Part shown: piece by piece, positions 56,183-64,000 of the stretch
Numbering within the stretch: position 1 is the first letter of the stretch
How the letters are laid out: the number at the start of each line of letters is the position of its first letter
Assembly (NCBI RefSeq): GCF_000519005.1
Contig: NZ_JAER01000008.1
Coordinates: forward strand, 97,796 to 161,795
DNA from: Nocardioides sp. J54
GTDB taxonomy: Bacteria; Actinomycetota; Actinomycetes; Propionibacteriales; Nocardioidaceae
Length of the DNA: 64,000 nt
Direction of reading: 5' to 3'
Program-made: the position numbers and the translations under genes
Notes under the pieces: generated by a model
Told to the model about the DNA's origin: nothing
What the model saw: the letters and a program-made list of their open reading frames with translations, nothing else
The model's database searches: none

Positions 56183-57436
56183 TCAGTCCCACTCGAGGAC
56201 GAGCGACTGGAGGCGCAGCTGGCCGCCGCGCTCGCGGAGCTCCTGGCCGGGAGCGATGCGGTAGTCGGGGATGCGGGCGTGCCACTCCTCGAGGGCGATG
56301 ACCATCTCGGCGCGCGCCAGGTGCATGCCGATGCAGCGGTGGTGGCCGATGCCGAAGCCCATGTGGTGCGACAGGTTCTCCCGGTCCATGTCGAAGCGGT
56401 CCGGGTCGGGGAACTTGCGCGGGTCGCGGTTGGCGGCCGCGAGCCCGAGCCAGACCATGTCGCCCTTCTTCATCTCCATGCCGCGCCAGGTGATGTCCTC
56501 GCCGACCTTGCGGCCGTCCTGGATGAGCAGGGAGTAGAGCCGGATCGACTCCTCGATCGCCTTCGGCCAGTCCTCGGGGTGGGCGGTGAGGTGGTGCCGC
56601 AGCTCCTCGTCACCGGCGAGGTGGTGGAAGACGTAGCCGAGCGCCGAGCGGGTGGTGTCGAGGCCGGCCGCCATGAGGGTGGTGCAGATGACCACGATGT
56701 CGCGGCGCGAGATCTCCTGGTCGCGGATCTTCGAGACCAGCAGGCGGGAGATCAGGTCCTCGGCGGGGTCGCGCGGGTTGGTGACCCGGTCGTCCACCGC
56801 CTTCTCGAAGTACTCGTCGATCGCGGTCGTCGCGGCGACGGCCTTGCGCACCGACTCGTCGTCGTCGTTGAAGAACCCGAGGAACATGTCCTCGACCAGC
56901 GGCAGCAGCCACTCGCCGTCCTCGACCGGCAGGCCCATCAGGGCCAGGAAGAGGTCGGTGGGGTACTGCATCGCGAAGCCCTCGGTGATGTCGATCCGCT
57001 TCGCACCCTCGAGCTGGTCGACCAGCTCCCGCGCCCGCTCCCGGGCGAAGCCCGACAGCCGCTTCACCGCCGCCGGCGAGAAGTACGGGTTCAACACCCG
57101 ACGCAGGTCGGCGTGCTCGGGCTGGTTGAGGTTCTGCGGCAGCAGCGGGGCGGCCTGCTCGGTGATGAAGGCGCTGGTGACGTCGTTGGTGAAGACCTCG
57201 TGCATGCCGAGGGCCTCGCGCACGTCGTCGTACCGGTTGACGACCCAGAAGCCCGCCGACGTCGAGTCGTTCCAGGCCGCGGGCGCCTCCTCACGGTCCT
57301 CGTTCAGCAGCTGCCAGGTCTCGAACGCCGGGCGCTCGACGCGGTAGTCGGTGTGGATGACCGGGCACCGGCCGACCGCCCGGCCCTGGGCGTTCGCGCC
57401 GTCGCGCGCGATCCGCTCGTCGGTCGTGCCGGTCAT
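56183..57436 (-). CDS. Cytochrome P450 monooxygenase 2
   Basis: The 417-residue P450 has LMAAGLDTTRSALGYVFHHL (I-helix), ExxR in EESIRLYSLLIQDG and haem loop FGIGHHRCIGMHLARAE. It resembles P450 1 throughout, including GRCPVIHTDYRVERPAFETW near the start and YRIAPGQELRERGGQLRL near the end, so the two are paralogues probably acting on related substrates or successive positions. The ATG overlaps the permease stop (ATGA), which ties it directly to uptake. Confidence 0.94.
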   Translation of the reverse strand: MTGTTDERIARDGANAQGRAVGRCPVIHTDYRVERPAFETWQLLNEDREEAPAAWNDSTSAGFWVVNRYDDVREALGMHEVFTNDVTSAFITEQAAPLLPQNLNQPEHADLRRVLNPYFSPAAVKRLSGFARERARELVDQLEGAKRIDITEGFAMQYPTDLFLALMGLPVEDGEWLLPLVEDMFLGFFNDDDESVRKAVAATTAIDEYFEKAVDDRVTNPRDPAEDLISRLLVSKIRDQEISRRDIVVICTTLMAAGLDTTRSALGYVFHHLAGDEELRHHLTAHPEDWPKAIEESIRLYSLLIQDGRKVGEDITWRGMEMKKGDMVWLGLAAANRDPRKFPDPDRFDMDRENLSHHMGFGIGHHRCIGMHLARAEMVIALEEWHARIPDYRIAPGQELRERGGQLRLQSLVLEWD

Positions 57437-58512
57437 GCGGCAGCCTCCGTGTGCTTGCCCTTGCGGCGCAGGCGGAACGAGCGGCCGCCGCTGCGCTCGA
57501 CCGTGGTGACGGCCAGTGCCGCGATCAGCACGATGCCGGTGAACATGTTGGCGGCCCACGGCGGCGAGGCGGCGAGCGCGAGGCCCGTCGTACCGGCGCC
57601 GAGGGTGATGACGCCGAGCATGGTGCCCCAGGCGTTGAAGCGGCCCGGGCGCAGCTGGGTCGCGCCGAGGAAGGCGGCGGCGAAGGCCGGCAGGAGGTAC
57701 GGCGTGCCCGCGGTCGGCGAGCCGGAGCCCAGCACCGCGGCCAGGGTGATGCCGGCCCAGCCGGCGAGCACCGCGGAGACCAGCAGCGAGCAGAACTGGA
57801 TGCGCTTGGTCGGGATGCCGGACAGGCGGGCGGCCTCGGTGTTGAAGCCGGTGGCGTAGATGCGGCGACCCATCGCGGTGTGCTCCATCAGGAACCACAG
57901 CGCCGCGGCGAGCACGAACATGTAGATGACCGGCAGCGTCACGCCGAGCGCCTGCTTCTGGCCGATGTCGGAGAACGAGCCGTAGAGGGCCGAGCCGGTG
58001 ATCGGGACCTCGTTGGTCACGAAGGTGATGAACGCCTGGATGAGCGACCCGGTCGCCAGTGTGCCGATGAGCGAGTCGACGCGCAGGATGACCACGACGA
58101 AGGCGTTGATGACGCCGACCACGAGCGAGACCGCCAGCGCTGCGGCGATCGCGGTGCTGGTGGACCACTCGCGCTCGACCACGAAGTACGCCGCGGTCAC
58201 GCCGGACAGCGACATCGTGTAGGCGAAGGAGAGGTCGAAGACGCGCGCGGACAGCGGGATCACGATCGACAGGGCCGCGAGGCCGATCACGGCGTTGCCG
58301 TTGAGCACCTGGCTGACCGTCGCCGACTTCGGGAAGGTCTCCGGCACGCGGATCGAGAAGAAGATGACGATGACGGCCAGGACGTAGAGCGCACTGACCT
58401 TGTTAGGGCTGAGCATCCCGAGGACCCGGGTCCCGACGGACGGGCCCGACGTCGGCGGCCGCTCCGGGGTCGGGATCTCCACCGACTCGGGGGTGGAAGT
58501 CGTGAGTGTCAC
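57433..58512 (-). CDS. Ribose-type ABC transporter permease 2
   Basis: The 359-residue RbsC-family permease has PLSARVFDLSFAYTMSLSGV, LRVDSLIGTLATGSLIQAFI, GRRIYATGFNTEAARLSGIP and FLGATQLRPGRFNAWGTMLG, matching the 26473 paralogue segment by segment. The GTG at 58512 overlaps the ATPase stop. With the ATPase and the solute-binding protein at 54559 it makes the second complete importer. Confidence 0.92.
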   Translation of the reverse strand: MTLTTSTPESVEIPTPERPPTSGPSVGTRVLGMLSPNKVSALYVLAVIVIFFSIRVPETFPKSATVSQVLNGNAVIGLAALSIVIPLSARVFDLSFAYTMSLSGVTAAYFVVEREWSTSTAIAAALAVSLVVGVINAFVVVILRVDSLIGTLATGSLIQAFITFVTNEVPITGSALYGSFSDIGQKQALGVTLPVIYMFVLAAALWFLMEHTAMGRRIYATGFNTEAARLSGIPTKRIQFCSLLVSAVLAGWAGITLAAVLGSGSPTAGTPYLLPAFAAAFLGATQLRPGRFNAWGTMLGVITLGAGTTGLALAASPPWAANMFTGIVLIAALAVTTVERSGGRSFRLRRKGKHTEAAA

Positions 58513-60071
58513 TGGTCTGCCTCCATGGCTGCGAGAAGGGACTGCTCGGTGACCTCGGGGCCACGCAGTTCGGAGCCGACCCGGCCGTTGCGCAGCACGA
58601 TCACGCGCGAGCACAGGGCGAGCAGGTCGGTGGTGTCGGTCGAGGTGACGACGACGGCGAGGCCGTTGTCCGCCAGCTCGCCGACGAGCTCGTAGATGGC
58701 CTGCCGGGTGCCGACGTCGACGCCGGCGGTCGGCTCGGCGAGGATCACCAGGTCGGGCTTCGACGCCAGGCAGCGGCCGAGGATGACCTTCTGCTGGTTG
58801 CCGCCGCTCAGGCTGGTGATGGCGTCGTCCGGGCCGGACACCTTGATCTCGAGGCGCCGGATCCAGTCGTCGACGAAGGACCCCTCCTTCTTGCCGCTGG
58901 TCCAGCGCAGCGGGGTGCCGAAGCGGCGGACCACGCGCAGGGTGAGGTTCTCCGCGACGCTGAAGTTCGGCACGACCGCCTCGCCGACCCGGTCGGCCGG
59001 GACCAGCGGGAAGCCGGCCTGCTCGAGTGCCTGACGAGCGGGCTCCCAGTCACCGGCACCCCGTCGTACCTCCCCGGCCTCGGCGGGTCGGGCACCGGCG
59101 AGCACGTACGGCACCGTCTCGGCGCCGGAGCCCGCGAGCCCGGCGAGGCCGATGACCTCACCGGCACGGACGCTGAACGCCAGGTCCTCGAGCGCGCCCG
59201 AGGCGAGCCCCCGGACCTCGAGCACCGTGCCCGCGCCGACCGGCTCGGGACGCTCCAGCCGGAACGAGGCGTCGACCTTGTCGCCGACCATCAGCTCGGC
59301 GAGCTTCTGGGTGTCGAGCCCGGTGAGGTCCTGGCAGGCGCTGACGAGGCCGTCGCGCAGGACGGTGACCCGGTCGGCGATCGCGAAGATCTCGTCGAGG
59401 CGGTGGGAGACGTAGAGCACCGAGGCGCCGAGGCCGCGGATCTCGCGCACGATGTCGAGCAGGCGGTCGACCTCGGTGTGCGGCAGCACGGCGGTCGGCT
59501 CGTCGAGGACGAGCAGGCCGCGGTCGGCCTCCCAGTTGGTGAGCGCGGCCGCGATGGCGACGACCGTGCGCTCGACCGGGGTGGCCTCGGACAGCGGCTT
59601 GTCGACGTCGAGGTCGACGACCCCGAGCCGAGCGAGCATCTCCCGGGTACGCCGGGCCTGGGCCTTCCAGTCGACTCGACCACCGAGCGTGGTGATGAAG
59701 CCCGCCGTGAGGGCGAGGTTCTCCACCGCCGACATCTCCAGCACCAGGCCGAGGTCCTGGTGCACGAAGCGCAGCCGCTCGTACCCCTCGGCACCGCGGT
59801 GGCCGAGCACGAACGGCTCGCCGTTCAGCTCGGCGTGCGAGCCCGGGTCCGGCAGGTGGTAGCCCGCGAGCGTCTTGATCAGCGTGGACTTGCCGGAGCC
59901 GTTGGCCCCGACGAGGGCGTGGATCTCGCCCGGCGCGATGTCGAGGTCGACGCCCTTGAGGGCGCGGACACCGGTGAACGTCTTGCAGACGTCGCGCAGC
60001 GCCAGGACGGGGACGTCCGGGGCGACCGCGGTCGCAGGCCCGGCGGGCCGGGCGCTCAGGTCACTGCTCAT
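58509..60071 (-). CDS. Ribose-type ABC transporter ATP-binding protein 2 (two NBDs)
   Basis: The 520-residue RbsA-type ATPase has GANGSGKST and GLLVLDEPTAVLP in the first domain, and GLAGSGAETV, SLSGGNQQKVILGRCL and VILAEPTAGVDVGTRQAIY in the second. As in family members, the second Walker A is modified; here the Walker B aspartate is replaced (ILAEP), so only the first site is likely hydrolytic. The ATG at 60071 starts 9 bases after the SDR stop. Confidence 0.92.
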   Translation of the reverse strand: MSSDLSARPAGPATAVAPDVPVLALRDVCKTFTGVRALKGVDLDIAPGEIHALVGANGSGKSTLIKTLAGYHLPDPGSHAELNGEPFVLGHRGAEGYERLRFVHQDLGLVLEMSAVENLALTAGFITTLGGRVDWKAQARRTREMLARLGVVDLDVDKPLSEATPVERTVVAIAAALTNWEADRGLLVLDEPTAVLPHTEVDRLLDIVREIRGLGASVLYVSHRLDEIFAIADRVTVLRDGLVSACQDLTGLDTQKLAELMVGDKVDASFRLERPEPVGAGTVLEVRGLASGALEDLAFSVRAGEVIGLAGLAGSGAETVPYVLAGARPAEAGEVRRGAGDWEPARQALEQAGFPLVPADRVGEAVVPNFSVAENLTLRVVRRFGTPLRWTSGKKEGSFVDDWIRRLEIKVSGPDDAITSLSGGNQQKVILGRCLASKPDLVILAEPTAGVDVGTRQAIYELVGELADNGLAVVVTSTDTTDLLALCSRVIVLRNGRVGSELRGPEVTEQSLLAAMEADQ

Positions 60072-60080
60072 GCCAGCTCC

Positions 60081-60887
60081 TCAGTTGGTCCCGCGCCAGG
60101 CGAGCGAGCCGCCGTCGACGGTGATGACGGCGCCGTTGACGAACGAGGCCGCGTCGGAGACGAGGAAGGAGACGAGGTTGGCCACCTCGTCGGGGCGGCC
60201 CGCGCGCGGGATGAGCGAGGAGGCCGCCATCATCCGCTCGGCCGCCTCGCGGTCGGGGGCGACGTCGAGGAAGCCGTCCCGCATCGGGGTGTCGGTCGAG
60301 CCGGGGCAGTAGGCGTTGACCCGGATGTCCGGCGCCAGGTCGACGGCGGACGCACGGGTCAGCTGGACGACGGCGCCCTTGCTGGCGCAGTACGCCGGCC
60401 CCATCGGGTAGCCGGTGAGCCCCGACACCGACGCGCAGTTGGCGATCGCGGGGTTGTTGCCGCGGCGCAGGTGCGGCGTCGCCAGCTTGGTCAGCAGCCA
60501 CATCGCCTTGACGTTCACGTCGAAGACGAGGTCCCAGTACTCCTCGGCGAGGGTGTCGACCGTCGACTCGTCGGTCAGTGCCGACTCGATGACGCCGGCG
60601 TTGTTGACCAGCACGTCGAAGCCACCCATCGCGGCGACGGCGTCCTCGACGAGCTGCGTGATCTCCTGCGTGCTGCGCAGGTCGGCGCCGATGACCGTGG
60701 CCTCCGAACCGGCGGCGCGGACCAGGTCCGCGGTCTCCTTGGCGAGCTCGACGTTGCGGTCGGTGACCACGACGTGCTCCGCCCCCTGCTCGGCGAGGGT
60801 CACGGCGACGGAGCGGCCGATGCCCTGGGCGGCGCCGGTGACCAGGCAGCGCTTGGAGTCGAGCGGAGCGGCAACGGTGCGGCTCAT
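60081..60887 (-). CDS. Short-chain dehydrogenase/reductase 2
   Basis: This 268-residue classical SDR has VTGAAQGIGRSVAVTLAE, VVTDRNVELAKE, DVLVNNAGVIESA, Ser in ANCASVSGLTGYP and YCASK, with NAYCPGSTDTPM. It probably oxidises an alcohol formed by P450 2. ATGA overlap with the ALDH gene supports coordinated alcohol-to-aldehyde-to-acid or ketone chemistry. Confidence 0.92.
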   Translation of the reverse strand: MSRTVAAPLDSKRCLVTGAAQGIGRSVAVTLAEQGAEHVVVTDRNVELAKETADLVRAAGSEATVIGADLRSTQEITQLVEDAVAAMGGFDVLVNNAGVIESALTDESTVDTLAEEYWDLVFDVNVKAMWLLTKLATPHLRRGNNPAIANCASVSGLTGYPMGPAYCASKGAVVQLTRASAVDLAPDIRVNAYCPGSTDTPMRDGFLDVAPDREAAERMMAASSLIPRAGRPDEVANLVSFLVSDAASFVNGAVITVDGGSLAWRGTN

Positions 60888-62326
60888 GCGACCACCGTCC
60901 CGGCGGGCAGGGCGATCGACTTCTTCTCGAGGTACGACTGCAGGCCCTCGGGGCCCATCTCGCGGCCGATGCCCGACTGCTTGAAGCCGCCGAACGGGGT
61001 GCCCCACGACTGCGGGGCACCGTTGATGCTCACCATCCCGGTGCGCACCTGGCGGGCGACGCCGAGCGCCACCTCCGGGTCCGAGCCCCACACGGAGCCG
61101 GACAGGCCGTACGGACTGTCGTTCGCGATCTTCACGGCGTCCTCCACGTCGTCATAGGTGATCAGGGACATCACGGGGCCGAAGATCTCCTCCTGGGCCA
61201 CGCGCATGGCATTGGTGACGCCCGCCAGGAGCGTCGGCTCGACGTACCAGCCCGGCCCGGCAGCGGGGGCGGCGCCGCCCCCGACCGCGACGTCGGCGCC
61301 CTCGGCGCGGGCGACGTCGAGGTAGCCGAGCACGGTGTCGCGCTGCTGCTGGCTGACCAGCGGGCCGATGAAGGTGGCGGGGTCGAGCGGGTCGCCCACC
61401 TTCAGGGCGGCGATGGCGGCGGCGAGGGCGTCGCGCACGTCGTCCTCCATGTCGCGGGGGACGAGCACCCGGGACTGGGAGATGCACAGCTGTCCGTTGA
61501 CGCTGAACGCCATCGGCAGCAGCGCCGTGACCATCGCGTCGACGTCGGCGCCGCGCAGCACGATGGCGGCGGACTTGCCGCCGAGCTCGAGGGTGACGCG
61601 ACCGACCCGGTCGGCCGCCGTACGGGCGATCATCTTGCCGACCTCGGTGCTGCCGGTGAAGCCGATCTTGTCGACCTCGGGGTGCCGGATCAGCAGGTTC
61701 CCGGCCTCGCGGTCGGCAGGCAGGATGGAGAGCACACCCTCCGGGAGGCCGGCTTCGGCGAAGGCCTCGCCGAGCGCCATGATCGTCATTGGGGTCAGGG
61801 TCGCGGGCTTCACGACCACCGAGCACCCGGCGGCCAGGGCCGGCGCGACCTTGATGGTCGGCGAGCTCAGCGGGCCGTTCCACGGGGTGATGGCGCCGAC
61901 GACACCGACCGGCTCGTCCACGACGAGGGACCGGTTCACCCCGTCGGTGCGGGCCTCCTCCAGCGGCGTGTTCTCGATGAGGTCGGCGTAGTAGCGCAGG
62001 TGGCGCACCGGGTTCGGCACGTGCGCCTTCTCGGAGAACCAGATGGGGCAGCCGAGCTCGGAGGTGAGCAGCCGGGCGAGCTCGGGGATGCGGGCCTCGA
62101 TGTGGTCGGCCGCGCCGCGCAGCACCGCTGCGCGCTTCTCCGGGGGCTGGTTCCGCCAGACGCCGTCGTCGAACGTCGACCGGGCCATGCCGATCGCGCG
62201 CTCCATGTCGCCGACCCCGGCGACCTGGATCTCGGCCAGCTCGGTGAGGTCCGCGGGGTTCACCACCGTGGTGGTGCCACCGTCGCGTGCCGACTGCCAC
62301 CGGCCGCCCATCCACAACTGCTGCAT
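60884..62326 (-). CDS. Aldehyde dehydrogenase 3
   Basis: The 480-residue ALDH has VVGAITPWNGPLSSPTIKVA, FTGSTEVGKMIARTA, catalytic Glu in VTLELGGKSAAIVLRG, catalytic Cys in FSVNGQLCISQSRVLV (about 281) and PFGGFKQSGIGREMG. It is the first gene of a five-gene leftward operon ending in P450 2. The shared promoter-operator module lies about 135 bases upstream. Confidence 0.92.
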   Translation of the reverse strand: MQQLWMGGRWQSARDGGTTTVVNPADLTELAEIQVAGVGDMERAIGMARSTFDDGVWRNQPPEKRAAVLRGAADHIEARIPELARLLTSELGCPIWFSEKAHVPNPVRHLRYYADLIENTPLEEARTDGVNRSLVVDEPVGVVGAITPWNGPLSSPTIKVAPALAAGCSVVVKPATLTPMTIMALGEAFAEAGLPEGVLSILPADREAGNLLIRHPEVDKIGFTGSTEVGKMIARTAADRVGRVTLELGGKSAAIVLRGADVDAMVTALLPMAFSVNGQLCISQSRVLVPRDMEDDVRDALAAAIAALKVGDPLDPATFIGPLVSQQQRDTVLGYLDVARAEGADVAVGGGAAPAAGPGWYVEPTLLAGVTNAMRVAQEEIFGPVMSLITYDDVEDAVKIANDSPYGLSGSVWGSDPEVALGVARQVRTGMVSINGAPQSWGTPFGGFKQSGIGREMGPEGLQSYLEKKSIALPAGTVVA

Positions 62327-62457
62327 CTCCGGACTGCTCCTTCGGTTCGGGACGATCGATCAGCGGCGGCCGCACGAGCGGACCTGTGCGTGGAGCGGGC
62401 GTGCCGGCTCCCGCGGCCACCTCCGAGAGCGGGTGGCCTGCGTCACAATCTGGCGCA

Positions 62458-62486
62458 ATCATGCATACCATTCACATGGACGTCAA
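62458..62486 (-). promoter_or_regulatory. Shared promoter-operator module, ALDH-to-P450 2 operon
   Basis: Reverse-strand TTGACG (62486-62481), 17-base spacer TCCATGTGAATGGTATG and CATGAT (62463-62458). The spacer matches that of the solute-binding protein promoter at 14 of 17 positions, including the CCAT-N4-ATGG inverted repeat. Confidence 0.7.
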
Positions 62487-62513
62487 CAGGGTGATGCAGT
62501 TCACGAGAAAGCG

Positions 62514-62542
62514 TTGACGAAGTGACGGGCCCCACATAACAT
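62514..62542 (+). promoter_or_regulatory. Promoter of the ferredoxin reductase gene
   Basis: TTGACG at 62514-62519, 17-base spacer and TAACAT at 62537-62542, close to a housekeeping promoter. It lacks the CCAT-N4-ATGG repeat present in the divergent promoter, so the reductase may be expressed independently of the inducer. Confidence 0.55.
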
Positions 62543-62574
62543 CCCGGATCATTATCATCGTTTGAGGGAGTGTG

Positions 62575-63828
62575 ATGAGCCGTCACGTGGTCATCGTGGG
62601 GGCCGGGGTCGCCGGGCTCCGCGCCGCTGAGGCGACGCGCCGCCACCACCCCGACGTGCGGGTGACCCTGGTCGGGGAGGAGCCCTGGGCGCCGTACCAG
62701 CGGCCGCCGCTGTCCAAGGAGCTGCTCACCCGGGTCGACGACCCTGCGGAGCCGGTCCCGCTCAACCAGGCCCTCGACGCCGACGACCCGCTGGTGGTGC
62801 GGCGCCTCGGGGTCCGGGCGACGGCGCTGGATCCCGCGGCGCGCACCGTTACCCTCGACGACGGCTCGTCGCTGTCGTGGGACCGGCTGGTCATCGCGAC
62901 CGGTGTCCGGGCAGCCGTCCCGGCAGCCTGGCGGGACGTGCCCGGTGTCCTCACCCTGCGCACGTTCGCGGACCTCGGCGCCCTCCGCGACGCCTTCACC
63001 CGGGCCCGTTCAGCTGTCATCGTCGGAGCCGGCGTGCTCGGCTGCGAGGTCGCAGCTGCGGCACGGCAGCGCGGGTTGTCCGTCGACCTCGTCGACGCCG
63101 CCGACCAGCCGATGCTGCGGATGCTGGGCCCTGAGGTGGGGCGCTTCGTCGCCGGGCTGCACCACGAGCAGGGCACCCTGCTGCACCTGGGGCGGCACGT
63201 GGCCGACCTGGCCGACTTCGACGGTGGCCCGGTGGTCACCCTCGACGACGGGGTCGCCCTCCGCCCCGACGCCGTGGTGGTCGCGGTCGGCGCGGCGCCC
63301 GACCTCGGCTGGCTGGACGGTGCCGGCCTCGAGCTGGACGGCGGGGTCGTCGTCTCCGCCACGCAGGCGACCAGCCTCCCGGACGTGTTCGCCGTCGGCG
63401 ACGTCGCCGTGCTCCGAGACGGTGCCGACGACGGCCGGCCGATGCGCCACGAGCACTGGACCTACGCCGGTGACTCCGCCGCGACCGCGGCGACCAACCT
63501 CTTCCTCGACCCCGCCGACCACGTGGCGACCACGGCGCTGCCGTACGCCTGGAGCGACCAGTGGGGCTGCAAGGTGCAGACCCTCGGCCGGGTCAGCGGC
63601 CCGCCGACCCTGGTCCGCGGCAGCTTCGAGGACCGGAGGTTCCTCGCCCTGTTCGCCGAGGACGGCGTCGTCGTCGGCGCGGCTGCGTGCAACCACGTCC
63701 CCCACCTGATGAAGGCGCGGTCCGTGATCGAGCAGGGCCGGACCCTGCCCGACGCCGTCGAGCACCTCGGCGACCGGACCGCCGCCCCGACACCGACCAC
63801 CACCCTCCAGGAGACGAGGCCCTCATGA
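62575..63828 (+). CDS. NAD(P)H:ferredoxin reductase of a class I P450 system
   Basis: The 417-residue flavoprotein has an N-terminal FAD motif [32 protein letters not shown] (typical of putidaredoxin/terpredoxin reductases), a second dinucleotide motif [20 protein letters not shown] and [10 protein letters not shown]. It ends with a reductase C-terminal domain ([15 protein letters not shown]). It passes electrons from NAD(P)H to the neighbouring ferredoxins and thus to the P450s. The ATG at 62575 follows GAGGGAG. Its stop overlaps the korA start. Confidence 0.93.
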   Translation: MSRHVVIVGAGVAGLRAAEATRRHHPDVRVTLVGEEPWAPYQRPPLSKELLTRVDDPAEPVPLNQALDADDPLVVRRLGVRATALDPAARTVTLDDGSSLSWDRLVIATGVRAAVPAAWRDVPGVLTLRTFADLGALRDAFTRARSAVIVGAGVLGCEVAAAARQRGLSVDLVDAADQPMLRMLGPEVGRFVAGLHHEQGTLLHLGRHVADLADFDGGPVVTLDDGVALRPDAVVVAVGAAPDLGWLDGAGLELDGGVVVSATQATSLPDVFAVGDVAVLRDGADDGRPMRHEHWTYAGDSAATAATNLFLDPADHVATTALPYAWSDQWGCKVQTLGRVSGPPTLVRGSFEDRRFLALFAEDGVVVGAAACNHVPHLMKARSVIEQGRTLPDAVEHLGDRTAAPTPTTTLQETRPS

Positions 63829-64000
63829 CGACGACCACGGTCCACGGCGACAAGCAGGTCAAGCAGCTGGACCGGGTGATCATCCGGTTCGCGGGTGACT
63901 CCGGTGACGGCATGCAGCTGACGGGTGACCGGTTCACCCAGGAGTCGGCGGTGTTCGGCAACGACCTGGTCACGCTGCCGAACTTCCCCGCAGAGATCCG
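63825..64000 (+). CDS. korA: 2-oxoglutarate:ferredoxin oxidoreductase subunit alpha, 5' fragment
   Basis: The first 58 residues read [20 protein letters not shown] and [17 protein letters not shown], then [15 protein letters not shown]. This is the N-terminal gamma-type domain of actinobacterial KorA, which with KorB makes succinyl-CoA and reduced ferredoxin from 2-oxoglutarate. The window ends inside the gene. ATGA overlap with the ferredoxin reductase gene suggests cotranscription, perhaps a second source of reduced ferredoxin. Confidence 0.88.
   Translation, partial: MTTTTVHGDKQVKQLDRVIIRFAGDSGDGMQLTGDRFTQESAVFGNDLVTLPNFPAEI

Noticed and set aside
56183..58168. Extended frame that would fuse the P450 to upstream sequence
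   Set aside because: The upstream part is the shadow of the permease. The P450 starts at ATG 57436, which overlaps the permease stop by ATGA as in the other operon junctions.
1..64000. CRISPR arrays, tRNA or rRNA genes, insertion sequences, prophage genes
   Set aside because: No regularly spaced repeats, cloverleaf-forming segments, transposase motifs or phage structural genes were seen on either strand by reading. A tRNA scan would be the decisive check.

Overview
This is a very GC-rich actinobacterial chromosome segment, most like Nocardioides or another Nocardioidaceae member. That placement rests on gene content and codon bias and is an inference. Genes are tightly packed, usually with ATGA or GTGA start/stop overlaps. 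There are no rRNA or tRNA genes, CRISPR arrays, insertion sequences or phage genes, and no gap over about 300 bases lacks a gene.

Region 1 (1-7.7 kb): a frameshifted methyltransferase, a LuxR-type regulator, and a hexitol module made of a DeoR repressor, a mannitol PTS IICBA and a divergent zinc polyol dehydrogenase, with a phased operator array between them. Region 2 (7.7-15 kb): a stress-type island with catalase KatE, a molybdopterin oxidoreductase that has lost its Fe-S cysteines, small membrane proteins, a formaldehyde-dehydrogenase-like ADH and a DUF2243 protein. Several of these genes share a GGGTAC promoter element. Region 3 (14.9-23.1 kb): an ABC-F resistance-type ATPase behind a short leader ORF and alternative hairpins, followed by a complete mrpACDEFG Na+/H+ antiporter operon.

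Region 4 (23.2-40.1 kb): a large catabolic block read mostly leftward. It holds a TetR regulator, a paired acyl-CoA dehydrogenase plus MaoC hydratase, a ribose-type ABC importer, thiolase, a split HMwFabG-like ketoreductase, a methylmalonate-semialdehyde-type dehydrogenase, two luciferase-like monooxygenases (LLM), two RidA proteins and an amidohydrolase. A flavin reductase fused to an IclR effector domain is read divergently. ACCGACCGGTCGGT-type palindromes mark its promoters.

Region 5 (40.1-49.8 kb): a leftward series with FMN reductase, flavin reductase, an Amt-like channel without the twin histidines, a RutA-like monooxygenase, ALDH, GMC oxidoreductase, a degenerate Nudix protein and an 804-residue STAND/LuxR regulator.

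Region 6 (49.8-64 kb): an enoyl-CoA hydratase, then two cytochrome P450 operons carrying two ferredoxin types, SnoaL-like proteins, SDRs, an ALDH and a second ribose-type ABC importer. A ferredoxin reductase follows, then the start of korA. Three promoters here share one operator embedded between -35 and -10, tying both P450 operons and the solute-binding protein into one regulon. The most plausible reading of 23-63 kb is an inducible uptake, oxygenation and beta-oxidation system for a bulky, possibly cyclic and nitrogen-containing substrate. The substrate cannot be read from the sequence.
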